From: JBAYDV01 sp041672845
Lineage (GTDB): Bacteria; Bacteroidota; Bacteroidia; Bacteroidales; UBA932
DNA length: 64,000 nt
Direction of reading: 5' to 3'
NCBI GenBank assembly: GCA_041672845.1
Contig: JBAYYV010000003.1
Coordinates: 124,001-188,000 of the forward strand
The translations under genes were made by a program, and so were the position numbers. The notes beneath the pieces are model-generated. The model had not been told where the DNA came from and did not search any database. It saw nothing but the letters and a program-made list of their open reading frames with translations. Shown in pieces: positions 1 to 9,247 of the stretch. Numbering within the stretch: the stretch's first letter is position 1; the number at the start of each line of letters is the position of its first letter.

Positions 1-553
1 AGAAGATGTTTATAAAAGCGGCTGCCATCAAAGCATTGATGACACGACCACGCCAAGTAGGTTCAAGACATATAGCACAAACTAAAATATAAGCAGCTAT
101 ACCAGCTATAAACCAAGGTAATGACACCATAAAACTAGCAAAAACTATTTCATGACTAACGATAGTAGATAAATAAATAATATAAATGCCTAACGAAAAT
201 CCGAAAATGGCTAATAATTCTAATACTCCTATACTTATCATCATAAATAACATACGTTTTTGAGGATAAGGTACATGGAGAGTTAATTTAATACGTTTAA
301 GAGTAACTTCTGGTACAAACTGTACAAAGGCTAAAATAATACCAGATAATAGAGGAAGTAATTTCATCAAATTTATATATGCACCCTTATCATCGATAAG
401 ATAATTATTCCATACTCTAATAGCAGATACGAATTCACAAGTGTGATATAATTGAAATATGATATAAATACTAACTAGACCTAATATAGAAAATAAGATC
501 CAAAAAGCATTTTTAGTTTTAATCCATTCTTTAAAGAATATTGCTTTATTCAT
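1..553 (-). CDS. ABC transporter permease, partial (3' end outside window)
   Basis: Reading leftwards from an ATG at 551-553, the frame stays open to the window edge (184 codons). The start MNKAIFFKEWIKTKNAFW is followed by at least four hydrophobic segments, including FWILFSILGLVSIYIIF and MLFMMISIGVLELLAIFGF. It begins 20 bp after the stop of the ATPase gene on the same strand, so the two very probably form one ABC-2 type transporter with this as its membrane subunit. Substrate is unknown. Linkage to a TonB receptor and a ChaN-like lipoprotein suggests an envelope role, which is inference. The C-terminus is not visible. Confidence 0.75.
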   Translation of the reverse strand, partial: MNKAIFFKEWIKTKNAFWILFSILGLVSIYIIFQLYHTCEFVSAIRVWNNYLIDDKGAYINLMKLLPLLSGIILAFVQFVPEVTLKRIKLTLHVPYPQKRMLFMMISIGVLELLAIFGFSLGIYIIYLSTIVSHEIVFASFMVSLPWFIAGIAAYILVCAICLEPTWRGRVINALMAAAFINIF

Positions 554-573
554 GAGATATAATTTTTTATCGA

Positions 574-1461
574 TTAATATTTACCAGTTAGACCTACAAA
601 GGCATCTTCCAAAGTAATGTCCTTACGTTTAAAATCAGTATATAGTATACTATGTTCATTCAATACTTTCTTAACATATTCATCATTTTTGAAAGTATAG
701 ATGTAACCTAATCCTTTAGAATATTCAGGGTGATAAAACTCAGGATCAGAAGGTAACTTTTTCTTATCAGCTACTTTAAACGTGAAGCAATTAAATTTTT
801 TCTTTAAGGTATCAATAGGTGTTTGTAATAATATTTTACCAAAATCCATAATAATACAGTCATCTACTAATCCATCTAAATCTTGGATGATATGAGAAGT
901 CATAAAGATTGTTTTTTCTTCGGCTTTGGTATATTCTTCCAAGTATTCAATAAATAAACGACGATATCCAGGATCTAACCCGATAGAGAAATCGTCTAAC
1001 ACTAATAAATCAGCATTTTGAGCTAAAATTAATCCTAAAGCTACTTGAGAACGCTGTCCACAAGACATACGACTAATTGGTTGCTTAGGAGCTACTTTTA
1101 GTTTATTCATTAATTCATAATATGCATCTTTATTCCATTTAGGATAAAATGCACCATAATATCTTTCTATTTGCTCGATATTCATAAAAGTATATTGCAC
1201 ATGATTTTCAAGTAAAAGTGCAATTCTTTTACGTTTTTCAGGAGTCATTAGTTGGATATTTTCTCCGAAGATACGACACTCACCACCACGAGGCTGTAAA
1301 TATCCCATCAATATATTAATAGTAGTGGTTTTACCAGTACCATTTTTTCCTAATAGTCCCATAATGTGACCTTTAGGCACGGTAAAATTTAAATTTTCAT
1401 AAATTTGACGATTACCGTAAAAGTGAGTCAAATTTTCGCATTCTATAACAGGTTCATTCAT
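574..1461 (-). CDS. ABC transporter ATP-binding protein (YtrB-like, ABC-2 type)
   Basis: A 295-residue cytoplasmic ATPase that should power the permease encoded 20 bp downstream. Visible motifs: Walker A GKNGTGKTTT near residue 38, signature MSCGQRSQ near 132, Walker B LLVLDDFSIGLD near 152, and switch histidine in FMTSHII near 189. The residue after the Walker B aspartate, normally the catalytic glutamate, is aspartate here. The segment FYPKWNKDAYYELMNKL resembles the YtrB/YhcG-type exporters. It follows the ChaN-like gene by 11 bp on the same strand, so it is probably co-transcribed with the TonB-receptor cluster. A uniporter-like importer role cannot be excluded, but the architecture is that of exporters. 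Confidence 0.9.
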   Translation of the reverse strand: MNEPVIECENLTHFYGNRQIYENLNFTVPKGHIMGLLGKNGTGKTTTINILMGYLQPRGGECRIFGENIQLMTPEKRKRIALLLENHVQYTFMNIEQIERYYGAFYPKWNKDAYYELMNKLKVAPKQPISRMSCGQRSQVALGLILAQNADLLVLDDFSIGLDPGYRRLFIEYLEEYTKAEEKTIFMTSHIIQDLDGLVDDCIIMDFGKILLQTPIDTLKKKFNCFTFKVADKKKLPSDPEFYHPEYSKGLGYIYTFKNDEYVKKVLNEHSILYTDFKRKDITLEDAFVGLTGKY

Positions 1462-1472
1462 TGCTATAATTA

Positions 1473-2435
1473 TTATTGTTTATATGATGTATACATGGAA
1501 GAAGGAACGACGATATTATAATCAGCTCGGCTATCTTTAGCATCGAACTTTAATGGATCTTTCATTTTTTTTACTGAAATAGTCCCTATGTCGACTCCTG
1601 GTTTATATTGTCTTAAATAATATAAGATGCCGGTATTTCCACCTGAGTGCATTTCACCGTTAAAATGGAAGAAACGTTTATCTTTATCTGTAAGCCTGGT
1701 GGCAATACGATATGCCATAGTAGCATCTCTACAAGCCTGAGCTTTTATTAGAAAGCTAGGTTTGAATTTAGCCATAGGATCATTTCCTAATTTGCCAGCT
1801 TTTTTCTGAACAAGCCATTGTTCATCAGACATTAAGCCTGAAGCCATTGTCTTGTAAGCAGATTCTTCTAAATTAAATTTATAAGGAGTAGGAGCTAACA
1901 TAGCTTTAATCTTATCAGGCATTTGATCTAAAATCTGTGGACCTTTTTCAGCTACATAATGAGATAAAATAGCAGGAATATTAGCAGCTACGAATGGAAT
2001 ATCTCTTTTAATACAAAAATCGAATAAAGGAAGATAATCATTCATTACATTTGGCCACATTTTAGCATTTTTTAGATAATAATCACGTGTGATTTCTCCA
2101 GTAGCTAAGCTGTCTATAAGAGCTTGTCCATTACTCTCCCACATTTCACAGCCGACTACTAGATTATTATCGTGAATATTGTATAAATCTCTTAAGACTA
2201 ATTTTTCAAGCCAATGAGACATTGCATCATTATGAATTTCTCCGAAAAAAACTACTTGTCTTAGTTCCAGAGATTTCATCATTTCGTCGTATGTTACAGT
2301 ATTACCTTCTGAATCGTATATTACATAAGCAGGTAAATTAGTAGTGTAACTTATGATCTTTTGGGATGAAGCACAAGAAGCGAATAGTAACGTTAGAATT
2401 ACAGCTATCGTTACTTGTTTAATAATTGCTTTCAT
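1473..2435 (-). CDS. ChaN-like (DUF399/TIKI superfamily) lipoprotein
   Basis: A 320-residue predicted lipoprotein: the signal peptide ends in the lipobox FASC (Cys about residue 21). The family signature is clear: FFGEIHNDAMSHWLE near residue 70 and FNGEMHSGG near 258, the conserved Glu/His pairs of ChaN-type proteins. ChaN of Campylobacter is an iron-regulated lipoprotein that binds haem as a dimer. Other TIKI-superfamily members are metal-dependent peptidases, so haem binding here is only inferred. The gene lies 50 bp after the DUF6850 barrel gene and 11 bp before the ABC ATPase gene, all on one strand, in a cluster with a TonB receptor and with a Fur-like box upstream. Confidence 0.85.
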   Translation of the reverse strand: MKAIIKQVTIAVILTLLFASCASSQKIISYTTNLPAYVIYDSEGNTVTYDEMMKSLELRQVVFFGEIHNDAMSHWLEKLVLRDLYNIHDNNLVVGCEMWESNGQALIDSLATGEITRDYYLKNAKMWPNVMNDYLPLFDFCIKRDIPFVAANIPAILSHYVAEKGPQILDQMPDKIKAMLAPTPYKFNLEESAYKTMASGLMSDEQWLVQKKAGKLGNDPMAKFKPSFLIKAQACRDATMAYRIATRLTDKDKRFFHFNGEMHSGGNTGILYYLRQYKPGVDIGTISVKKMKDPLKFDAKDSRADYNIVVPSSMYTSYKQ

Positions 2436-2485
2436 TAATAGGGTTTAATTTATTTATTAAATAGTAAAGTAAGTTTAACGTTAGT

Positions 2486-4075
2486 TTAGAAGAAGAAGTA
2501 TAAATTAAATGAATAAATGTGATTTTTACCATTTTCTAAAGCAGTACCTTTTAAATCTATTTCATTGGTAGAAATCGCATCGTAAATACCATATTTTGCA
2601 CTGCACTGTATATTAAATTTCTTTAAAGGAATAAAATAATCTAAAGAAACTTGTCCATGAAGAAGATTAGCTGTATCATATGCTATTAGACTAGTTATAA
2701 TATTAGAAGTAAATATATTATCTGAAGCAGCAAATGCATTATGTTCATAAGATAAATTAGCTTTATATCCAGCGGCAAAATTTAAATTAAGTTTTTTATT
2801 TTTTTTACCTATTTTATGTCCAAAGCTTATAGAAGCCCAGGAATCAAGATTGGTATAGGTAAATTTCTGACCATATTTCTGATCTTGTCCATTATAGTGA
2901 TCTAAATCAAAATGTAATTGAGCTTTATTTAGCCATGGGGTATTAGACCAAAAATAAGTAGATTGAGCTTGAGCAGTTATTTCAGTTACCTTGAAACTAG
3001 AAGTATAAACACTATGTTCAGACATTTTATTTTCTCCACTTAAGTAACTAAAATTAATGAAATTGATTAAACGATTTTCATTTTCTAATTTCATTATAGC
3101 ATTTAGTTTGATTTCATGCTTAGTATAATTATACTCACTGATATTTTCTCCAGTATCTGTCTGATAATCCACTGTAGTTCGTATCCAATGTTCGTGTCCG
3201 GTAGTAAATGTATAAGAAGTATTGTAAATATTATTATCAGTATGATTATCCCAGCCTAAAGTGAATTGATGAGCCATATCTACCCATTGGGTTGCTATTG
3301 AGGCATTTTTTATATATGTGCCATAACCCATATTTATATAAATATTATAATCAGTAGTATTTCCTGTATGTTGATATTTATTATTAATTTGTGGTTGTCC
3401 TTTTCTTCTATTAAATACATAGCTAAAATTAATATTTTGATTATTAGCTATTTTATAAGAAATAGATGGACCTAATTTCATTTTTAATTCAGTAATATCA
3501 ATACGTGTATCTACAGTACGGAATCTTAAATCACCTAAATAATTAATAGTAGCACCCATACTCCATTTATCATTTAGCACTTTAGAGATATAAGCTTCGA
3601 AATTATATTTTTGAAAATCCCAATCACCAGAGATAGGTGTGAAATAATATACAGGTGAACCATTATTTGGTTTGTCTAGATGAAGATTATATTCGGTATT
3701 ATCTGCACTGCCGTTAATATAAGTAAAACGACCAAAGAGATGCCATCCTCCTTTAAGAGTTAACATATTTTCAGTCGATAATGTCATATTATTCCGACTA
3801 CTTGGTAAAGTTACGGGATGAAAATCATTTTTATTAACATTATACCCAAAACTAACCATTGAAAACTCGTTAAAACACCATTGCTTCAATAGTGAAGGAG
3901 TAGGTGCATATAGTTGCATGAATATCGAATGATCTCTATTAAGATCTTGTAAACAATATTCCTGAGTATTACATATAGTACTATCATTATGTAAAATTTG
4001 AGCCGAAGCAGAAATAGTCATTGAAGTACATAAAATACCAACTAATAGGGAAGAAAGCCTCTTTTGTCGTTTCAT
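2486..4075 (-). CDS. DUF6850-type outer-membrane beta-barrel protein
   Basis: About 529 residues, with signal peptide MKRQKRLSSLLVGILCTSMT and cleavage after SASA. The rest is rich in alternating aromatic/polar strands and ends in SFNLYFFF, with the terminal phenylalanine typical of outer-membrane barrels. I recognise it as the DUF6850 family that accompanies DUF4876 proteins and TonB receptors in Bacteroidales. No enzymatic motif is seen. The ATG at 4073-4075 is preferred over the in-frame TTG at 4082-4084 because the basic n-region begins there. It starts 12 bp after the DUF4876 stop codon, so translation is probably coupled. Role unknown: perhaps a second porin-like component of the uptake system. 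Confidence 0.75.
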   Translation of the reverse strand: MKRQKRLSSLLVGILCTSMTISASAQILHNDSTICNTQEYCLQDLNRDHSIFMQLYAPTPSLLKQWCFNEFSMVSFGYNVNKNDFHPVTLPSSRNNMTLSTENMLTLKGGWHLFGRFTYINGSADNTEYNLHLDKPNNGSPVYYFTPISGDWDFQKYNFEAYISKVLNDKWSMGATINYLGDLRFRTVDTRIDITELKMKLGPSISYKIANNQNINFSYVFNRRKGQPQINNKYQHTGNTTDYNIYINMGYGTYIKNASIATQWVDMAHQFTLGWDNHTDNNIYNTSYTFTTGHEHWIRTTVDYQTDTGENISEYNYTKHEIKLNAIMKLENENRLINFINFSYLSGENKMSEHSVYTSSFKVTEITAQAQSTYFWSNTPWLNKAQLHFDLDHYNGQDQKYGQKFTYTNLDSWASISFGHKIGKKNKKLNLNFAAGYKANLSYEHNAFAASDNIFTSNIITSLIAYDTANLLHGQVSLDYFIPLKKFNIQCSAKYGIYDAISTNEIDLKGTALENGKNHIYSFNLYFFF

Positions 4076-4087
4076 AAATATCAATTT

Positions 4088-5350
4088 TTATTCACCATAT
4101 ACATGTGGAGTAGGATCAGTAACTTGTGTAAAGTCAGAACCAGAATCATTAGTATCTATTAGTATAGTACGATTTGCAGTGGTACTAGCATCTTCGTCTT
4201 TTAGACGTATTATAGATATACCTGAGTTCCCAGGTCCACCGTCTTCTTTACAATATGTAAAACTAGCATCTACTGTAGAAGGTAAAGATCTAAAATTAGC
4301 AGCACTTGAATTTTCAAGAACACATACACCATCTATGATATATTTACTTTCAAGAGGCAAATATTGAACTTGAGGATCAGCTGTATCTTCTGGTTCTACT
4401 ACGAGATTATCATTACTCATAAGAAAATCAGTATTACGATAAAGTACATAAGCTTCTCCACCTGTTGCCCAGTTTATGAAAGAATATCCTAAGTTTTGGT
4501 TATACATATAGAGTATTTCCATATTAGTTACATTAGCATTATCACTATCAAACCATGGGTTTCCAGAAGAACTTATGCTCTGTAAGTAATCGACAGCATA
4601 ACATTCGAAATCAGAATTAGATAAATCGGCGAATTTAGTAGGGTCTTTATCTACTGGTAAACCATCTGTATAATTAATAGCATTTAAGGCTATAACGATA
4701 CCTTCTCCAGGAGCAATAGTTTTAATTTGATCTTGAGGAAAACGAAGAACATTATTACCATATACATATTCTCCTATAGGAAGTGAAGCACTCCATTCGC
4801 GATTACCGTCTACACCTGAACGACCAGCGATACCAGATAATATTAAACCTTCAGTAGTTAAATCTTTATCTGTATTATTATAAATTTCGATAAATTTACT
4901 TTGAAGATAACTTAAACCTATGAATTCAGGAGCACAAGTATATATTTCACTAATAATTAAATCTTCTTGTTTAACTGATCCTACTAATGTTAGTATATTA
5001 GAAGCATCTTCACCAGCTACTAATGTAACAGGATCATTTCCTACAAGATTAATTATGTTAACTCCTACATTAGCAATAATACTAGTGGAAATAATGTAAT
5101 TTCCAGCAGCTTTATCTGCGAAAATAGCTATTCCACTATTATCTGTTATAGCAGTACTTATAGAATTATCTACAGTATTAGTAAGAGTTACTTCTACTTC
5201 AGAAGAAGGAACATCTATTGTAAACCCTTCGACTTCAGTAGGAACTGAAAGGGTTACAGTTAGATTTGCCAAGGGAACTGAATCGCTAGAACAGCTCGAA
5301 AGGGTGAAAAATGCAGCTAAAATAACTGCAAAAGTTACAATTCTTTTCAT
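4088..5350 (-). CDS. DUF4876-like surface lipoprotein
   Basis: A 420-residue predicted lipoprotein with the lipobox LSSC at about residue 20. An N-terminal beta-sandwich-like region of roughly 100 residues (carboxypeptidase-regulatory type, with TDNSGIAIFADKAAGNYII) precedes a domain starting at LIISEIYTCAPEF, with KFIEIYNNTDKDL and GILILSG-type patterns reminiscent of lamin-tail beta-sandwiches. Overall it matches the DUF4876 family of Bacteroidales. It sits between the TonB receptor gene (67 bp upstream) and the DUF6850 barrel gene, the position of a SusD-like surface ligand-capture protein, although it shows no TPR/SusD features. That functional parallel is inference; the family has no established function known to me. 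Confidence 0.75.
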   Translation of the reverse strand: MKRIVTFAVILAAFFTLSSCSSDSVPLANLTVTLSVPTEVEGFTIDVPSSEVEVTLTNTVDNSISTAITDNSGIAIFADKAAGNYIISTSIIANVGVNIINLVGNDPVTLVAGEDASNILTLVGSVKQEDLIISEIYTCAPEFIGLSYLQSKFIEIYNNTDKDLTTEGLILSGIAGRSGVDGNREWSASLPIGEYVYGNNVLRFPQDQIKTIAPGEGIVIALNAINYTDGLPVDKDPTKFADLSNSDFECYAVDYLQSISSSGNPWFDSDNANVTNMEILYMYNQNLGYSFINWATGGEAYVLYRNTDFLMSNDNLVVEPEDTADPQVQYLPLESKYIIDGVCVLENSSAANFRSLPSTVDASFTYCKEDGGPGNSGISIIRLKDEDASTTANRTILIDTNDSGSDFTQVTDPTPHVYGE

Positions 5351-5417
5351 GTTGATTTTATTTAGTTAAAAATTTTTAATATCTATTTTTAAATGATATT
5401 ATCTATTATTTTCAAAA

Positions 5418-8090
5418 TTATAGTTTAAATGAAGCACTAAATCCAAATGATATTTTACTATTAAGAGTGATTTTAGAATCTGTAATATTACTTTGATAAG
5501 TAGGATTATACCATAAGAAATTATTAGCAAAAAATGAAAAAGAGTGACCTGATTTTAATTCTTTACGAATTTGAAGATGGAAATTAGGGTAGAAAGGAGG
5601 TTGTTCAAATTGGTAAGTGCGTTCAGATAATACTAAATCACTATATTTTTCATCCATTCTTTCAGCTTCAGGTATTTCAATATATTTCCCTGTTTGATCA
5701 TACCATCCTATAGGGTATCTATCAGAATTTAAATAATCTTGATTATTATAAATATTAAGTTCTGTAACCAATGTGATTACCATTCTAAGAGCTGGAATAC
5801 GTTGTATTAAGGTTAAATTAGCATTACACCTATCATATCGACGTTCAGACTGACTGAATAACCCATATCTTTTAAATCCTACAGCATCAGAAATTACATT
5901 ACCTTGATGTAACATAGGAGTATCCGTATAAGTATTAGTAGTAACATAACTTCCTGATAATCTAAAAGATGTTTTAGTAGCTTCTATTTGAGGAGGTGTT
6001 ATCGTCCATTCAATACCTTTACTTTTCTCACTTTTATTATTATTAAATTTATATTGTTTGAATGGTAAATAAACAAAATCCCCAGGTATAGCTTCTACAT
6101 CAGGATATTTATTTTGAAATTCTTGATTTATCTTATATTGCTGAAGAGCCATTACAAATAATTCATCTGTTCTTCCGATACCATTTGATAATATTTTATA
6201 ATATCCTGTTAGATAAAGTGACCATTTATTATGATCCCAAGTAAAACCTATTTCACTAGTTTGACCTTTACTTGGTTTTAAATAATCATTATTAGGTTGA
6301 TAAATTTCTGTAGTAACTATAGCCATACTCTGAAATTTATTAGAAGAATAATGACTCATGTTAATTCCGTCAAAATAAATAGGACCAGGATATAATGTTA
6401 GCATACTAGGTGCTTTGTAAGAAATACCATATGCAGCACGTAAGCCTATTTCTTTATTCCATTTTACTCCTCCTGAAAGACGAGGTGAAAATAGATTATA
6501 TTTACTATTCATATAATCGTAACGTCCACCTAAACGAGCTTTATACATCCATTTATTGTGAAGATATAAAGCATTAAATTCATGATAGACAGCTAGCATA
6601 GTAGAAGCAGGAACTTCATGGAAATTTAAACCTCTACTTCCTGGTAAATTTGCAGAACTAACTACATTCCCAGCAGTAATTAATCCTTTACCACGGTTTT
6701 TATTATAACTATATTCAAAACCCGTACTAAAATCTAAGTGGAAATCTCCAGTCTCTAAAGACTGGTTAGCTTCACTACGAGCATAAAAATTAATAGGAAT
6801 TCCTTCTACTGAACGTTCAGTCATGAAAGAAATAGGAGAATATTCAGTCATATAAGTACCTGAAGAATCGATACTTACTAACGGTACAGGACCAGTCCCC
6901 ATAACTTCAGAATTCGTATTCTGCTTAGAAATAGATCCACTAGCACTATAATTAATACGTCCTAATAATGCTATGCTACCATTAATACTAAGATTTACAC
7001 CGTAATTTTCAGATGAACTATGATTATAATCAGTTTTATCTGCTTCAGTGCGTTCTCCATCTTTATTATAGTTAACATTAAGAGATGTAGTATTGGTCCA
7101 ATTATGTTTTTGACTAGGAGAAAAAGTCCATCTTAAACCACCACTGTAACGATTATAGTAATGAGAATTATCAGTAGTACTAGAGGTGGAATATGTATAA
7201 TCAGCATCATAATTTAGAAAACCCCATTTAGGTCCTAGACTTAAACCTTGAGACAATCCCCCTTGATAAGAATTAGGAGTGGTATTAAATCTAATACTTA
7301 AAGGAGTATAACCTGCTTTTCGTTTAACTAATACTGTTCCAGATGTTAAGTTACCATATTTAGCACTTGGTACGCCAGTAATGACTTCTACACTTTCTAT
7401 ATTAGATGTAGGAATATCTCGAAGGTCAACGCCGGCATTAGCTGTAGATTTTACACCGGAACTAGATGTTGCAGGATCTAAAGCCTGCATATTAGCATCA
7501 TTATTTATAGGAACACCATCAATTACAATAGAAGTACCGAAAGAGTTTATACTAGAACCTCCATCTTCAGCTGAACGAAGTTGTATTTGTTGAGTAGAAT
7601 TTAAAGTAGGAGGGGTAAGCTTATTACCTGGAAGTAATGATACTAAATCAGATAATGAAAATGTTTGTACTTGTTTAATAGCATCTGTACCTATATGTAT
7701 ACTACTAGTACCTTCTCTACTATCTACGCGCTTAGCTGTTACTATTACTTCATCGATAGATAAATTAGCTGGTTGTAAATTTATAACTAATATCTCTTTT
7801 CTAATGGTTTTAGAAACTATTATTTTTTTAGTAATGTAGCCTAAAAAAGAAATTTTTAAAGTGGTTTCTTTTAAAGGGAATTTATTAAACTTGAAAAAAC
7901 CAGAAGCGTCACTCATACAAAATTCCTGAGAGTTTTCTATTTGTATCATGGCAAAGGGAATTACTTCATTAGTTTCTACATCTCTAATAGTTCCTGAAAG
8001 AGGATAAGATTTTTGTGCGAAAGCTGAAAAACTTATACCTATTAATATAGGTATTAATACAGCTGATAAAATTTTTGTTAAACGATTCAT
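5418..8090 (-). CDS. TonB-dependent outer-membrane receptor
   Basis: About 890 residues. The signal peptide MNRLTKILSAVLIPILIG ends at AFAQ. A carboxypeptidase-D-regulatory-like domain follows (YPLSGTIRDVETNEVIPF), then a plug domain beginning near SIDEVIVTAKRVDSR with a VVIDGVPINNDANMQALDP-like loop and GVPSAKYGNLTSGTVLVKRK, then a 22-strand-type barrel ending in FGFSASFKL. The ATG at 8088-8090 places the signal peptide at the N-terminus; an upstream in-frame ATG at 8136-8138 would add 16 residues. It heads the cluster with DUF4876, DUF6850, ChaN-like and ABC genes. The ligand cannot be read from sequence; iron or haem is inferred from the neighbours and from the Fur-like box. Confidence 0.93.
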   Translation of the reverse strand: MNRLTKILSAVLIPILIGISFSAFAQKSYPLSGTIRDVETNEVIPFAMIQIENSQEFCMSDASGFFKFNKFPLKETTLKISFLGYITKKIIVSKTIRKEILVINLQPANLSIDEVIVTAKRVDSREGTSSIHIGTDAIKQVQTFSLSDLVSLLPGNKLTPPTLNSTQQIQLRSAEDGGSSINSFGTSIVIDGVPINNDANMQALDPATSSSGVKSTANAGVDLRDIPTSNIESVEVITGVPSAKYGNLTSGTVLVKRKAGYTPLSIRFNTTPNSYQGGLSQGLSLGPKWGFLNYDADYTYSTSSTTDNSHYYNRYSGGLRWTFSPSQKHNWTNTTSLNVNYNKDGERTEADKTDYNHSSSENYGVNLSINGSIALLGRINYSASGSISKQNTNSEVMGTGPVPLVSIDSSGTYMTEYSPISFMTERSVEGIPINFYARSEANQSLETGDFHLDFSTGFEYSYNKNRGKGLITAGNVVSSANLPGSRGLNFHEVPASTMLAVYHEFNALYLHNKWMYKARLGGRYDYMNSKYNLFSPRLSGGVKWNKEIGLRAAYGISYKAPSMLTLYPGPIYFDGINMSHYSSNKFQSMAIVTTEIYQPNNDYLKPSKGQTSEIGFTWDHNKWSLYLTGYYKILSNGIGRTDELFVMALQQYKINQEFQNKYPDVEAIPGDFVYLPFKQYKFNNNKSEKSKGIEWTITPPQIEATKTSFRLSGSYVTTNTYTDTPMLHQGNVISDAVGFKRYGLFSQSERRYDRCNANLTLIQRIPALRMVITLVTELNIYNNQDYLNSDRYPIGWYDQTGKYIEIPEAERMDEKYSDLVLSERTYQFEQPPFYPNFHLQIRKELKSGHSFSFFANNFLWYNPTYQSNITDSKITLNSKISFGFSASFKL

Positions 8091-8370
8091 AAATATAGGT
8101 GTTCTAAAAAATATGTTTCTTAAAGTGTTCTTTAACATTTCGTTCGAAAAAAATAGTAATTTTTAAAAATAGTATTTGTTAATTTAATAGTATTTTTAAA
8201 TATTCAATCGCGACTTAAATAATAATGTTAATGACGATTTTAATAATCCTTTTAATGACTACTATAACAATCCCATGTCAAATTTCAGTCAGTTGAATAA
8301 TCATAAAAATAGAGAGAAAAATTTTCTATATCAAGCATTAAAACAGTTATAAATGCATATGTAGAGTTTT

Positions 8371-8415
8371 TGTATAGTTTTCAATAGTTTATTATAAGTA
8401 CTAAAAAACTATACA
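8371..8415. other. 11-bp inverted repeat in divergent region
   Basis: TGTATAGTTTT at 8371-8381 is the exact reverse complement of AAAACTATACA at 8405-8415, separated by 23 bp. It could form a hairpin or bind a dimeric regulator. No T-run immediately follows on either strand that would make it a clear terminator. Confidence 0.5.
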
Positions 8416-8714
8416 TATTTTTTCATATATAAGTTTATAAGACTTCAGAAGCTATTTAAAAGTATCAAAATATTGCTTGAAAAAGATCATTTTAAGTTTT
8501 TAAAAATTTAGTATAATTTCAAGTATATTATCTAAAATTTTGTGAAAATGAGGAAAATCAACGAATAAATTTGGTATTAATAACAAAAAAAATGCCATAA
8601 ATTTGTCTCCTATTAAACAAGTATTTCCATATTGATGAAATAATATTTTATGAGGTAATATATTATTATTAATTTTGAATCGAATTTTATTTATAAATAA
8701 GAAAAATTACTTTC

Positions 8715-8729
8715 TAATGATTATCATTA
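8715..8729. promoter_or_regulatory. Fur-like operator (7-1-7 palindrome)
   Basis: TAATGATTATCATTA is a perfect 7-1-7 inverted repeat and equals the central 15 bases of the classical Fur box, allowing A/T at the centre. It lies 62 bp before the ATG of the DsrE-like gene and about 625 bp before the receptor start. Iron control of the DsrE-like gene is the direct reading. Control of the leftward receptor operon would need a long 5' leader. Confidence 0.65.
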
Positions 8730-8791
8730 TATTATTATAATCATATTTATAAATAGATATTTTTACATATAAAATATTTAATTAATTATTT

Positions 8792-9127
8792 ATGAGAACT
8801 ACTGTAGTATTTAACAGTTTTGGAATGGGTGATGCTGATAATAAATTGAGTCATCTTTTAGCGAAAAATTTCTTGACTTTAACTTTAGATGAAAAGGAAC
8901 TTCCTAAGTATATTTGTTTTTATGCAGAGGGGATTAAATTAACCTTGAATGATTCTCCAGTATTAGAGGAAATAAAAAAGTTAGAAGAGAAAGGAGTGAT
9001 TATTTTAATTTGCAAAACTTGTTCGATACACTATGGAGTTTTGGAGCGTGTTTCATGTGGTACAGTAGCTACTATGCTAGATATTATGGGTGCCATGAAT
9101 AACACTGATAAAGTTATTACACTTTAA
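8792..9127 (+). CDS. DsrE/YedF C-terminal-like sulfur-relay protein
   Basis: A 111-residue soluble protein. Features match the C-terminal DsrE domain of the YedF selenium/sulfur family: VVFNSFGMGDAD at the N-terminus, YICFYAEGIKLTL near residue 45, VLEEIKKLEEKGVIIL near 65, and the cysteine motif CKTCSIHYG near 77 (YedF-type CGTC...YG). The N-terminal TusA-like domain of YedF is absent. Exact reaction unknown; members of the fold handle persulfides or act as small accessory proteins. It stands alone on the plus strand with the Fur-like box 62 bp upstream, which suggests induction under iron limitation (inference). Confidence 0.75.
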   Translation: MRTTVVFNSFGMGDADNKLSHLLAKNFLTLTLDEKELPKYICFYAEGIKLTLNDSPVLEEIKKLEEKGVIILICKTCSIHYGVLERVSCGTVATMLDIMGAMNNTDKVITL

Positions 9128-9247
9128 AATTAGTCAGAAGATTCATAAAGGAATTAATTGAAAAACGAGTATTATTTCTTATTTTTGATGTTTCCATGCC
9201 GATAGGCATACTTAAAACAAATATTAACAGATTAAATTATAAAATAA

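Larger units (their letters stand above)
8139..8791. promoter_or_regulatory. 653-bp AT-rich divergent regulatory region
   Basis: No credible gene in either strand. It separates the TonB-receptor operon (leftward) from the DsrE-like gene (rightward). Contents: an 11-bp inverted repeat at 8371-8415 and a Fur-like palindrome at 8715-8729. No clear TTTG/TAnnTTTG promoter stands out near the receptor start. Confidence 0.55.

Noticed and set aside
9196..9209. Short hairpin ATGCC-GATA-GGCAT before the C69 gene
   Set aside because: Only 5 bp and not followed by a T-run; too weak to call a terminator or riboswitch.
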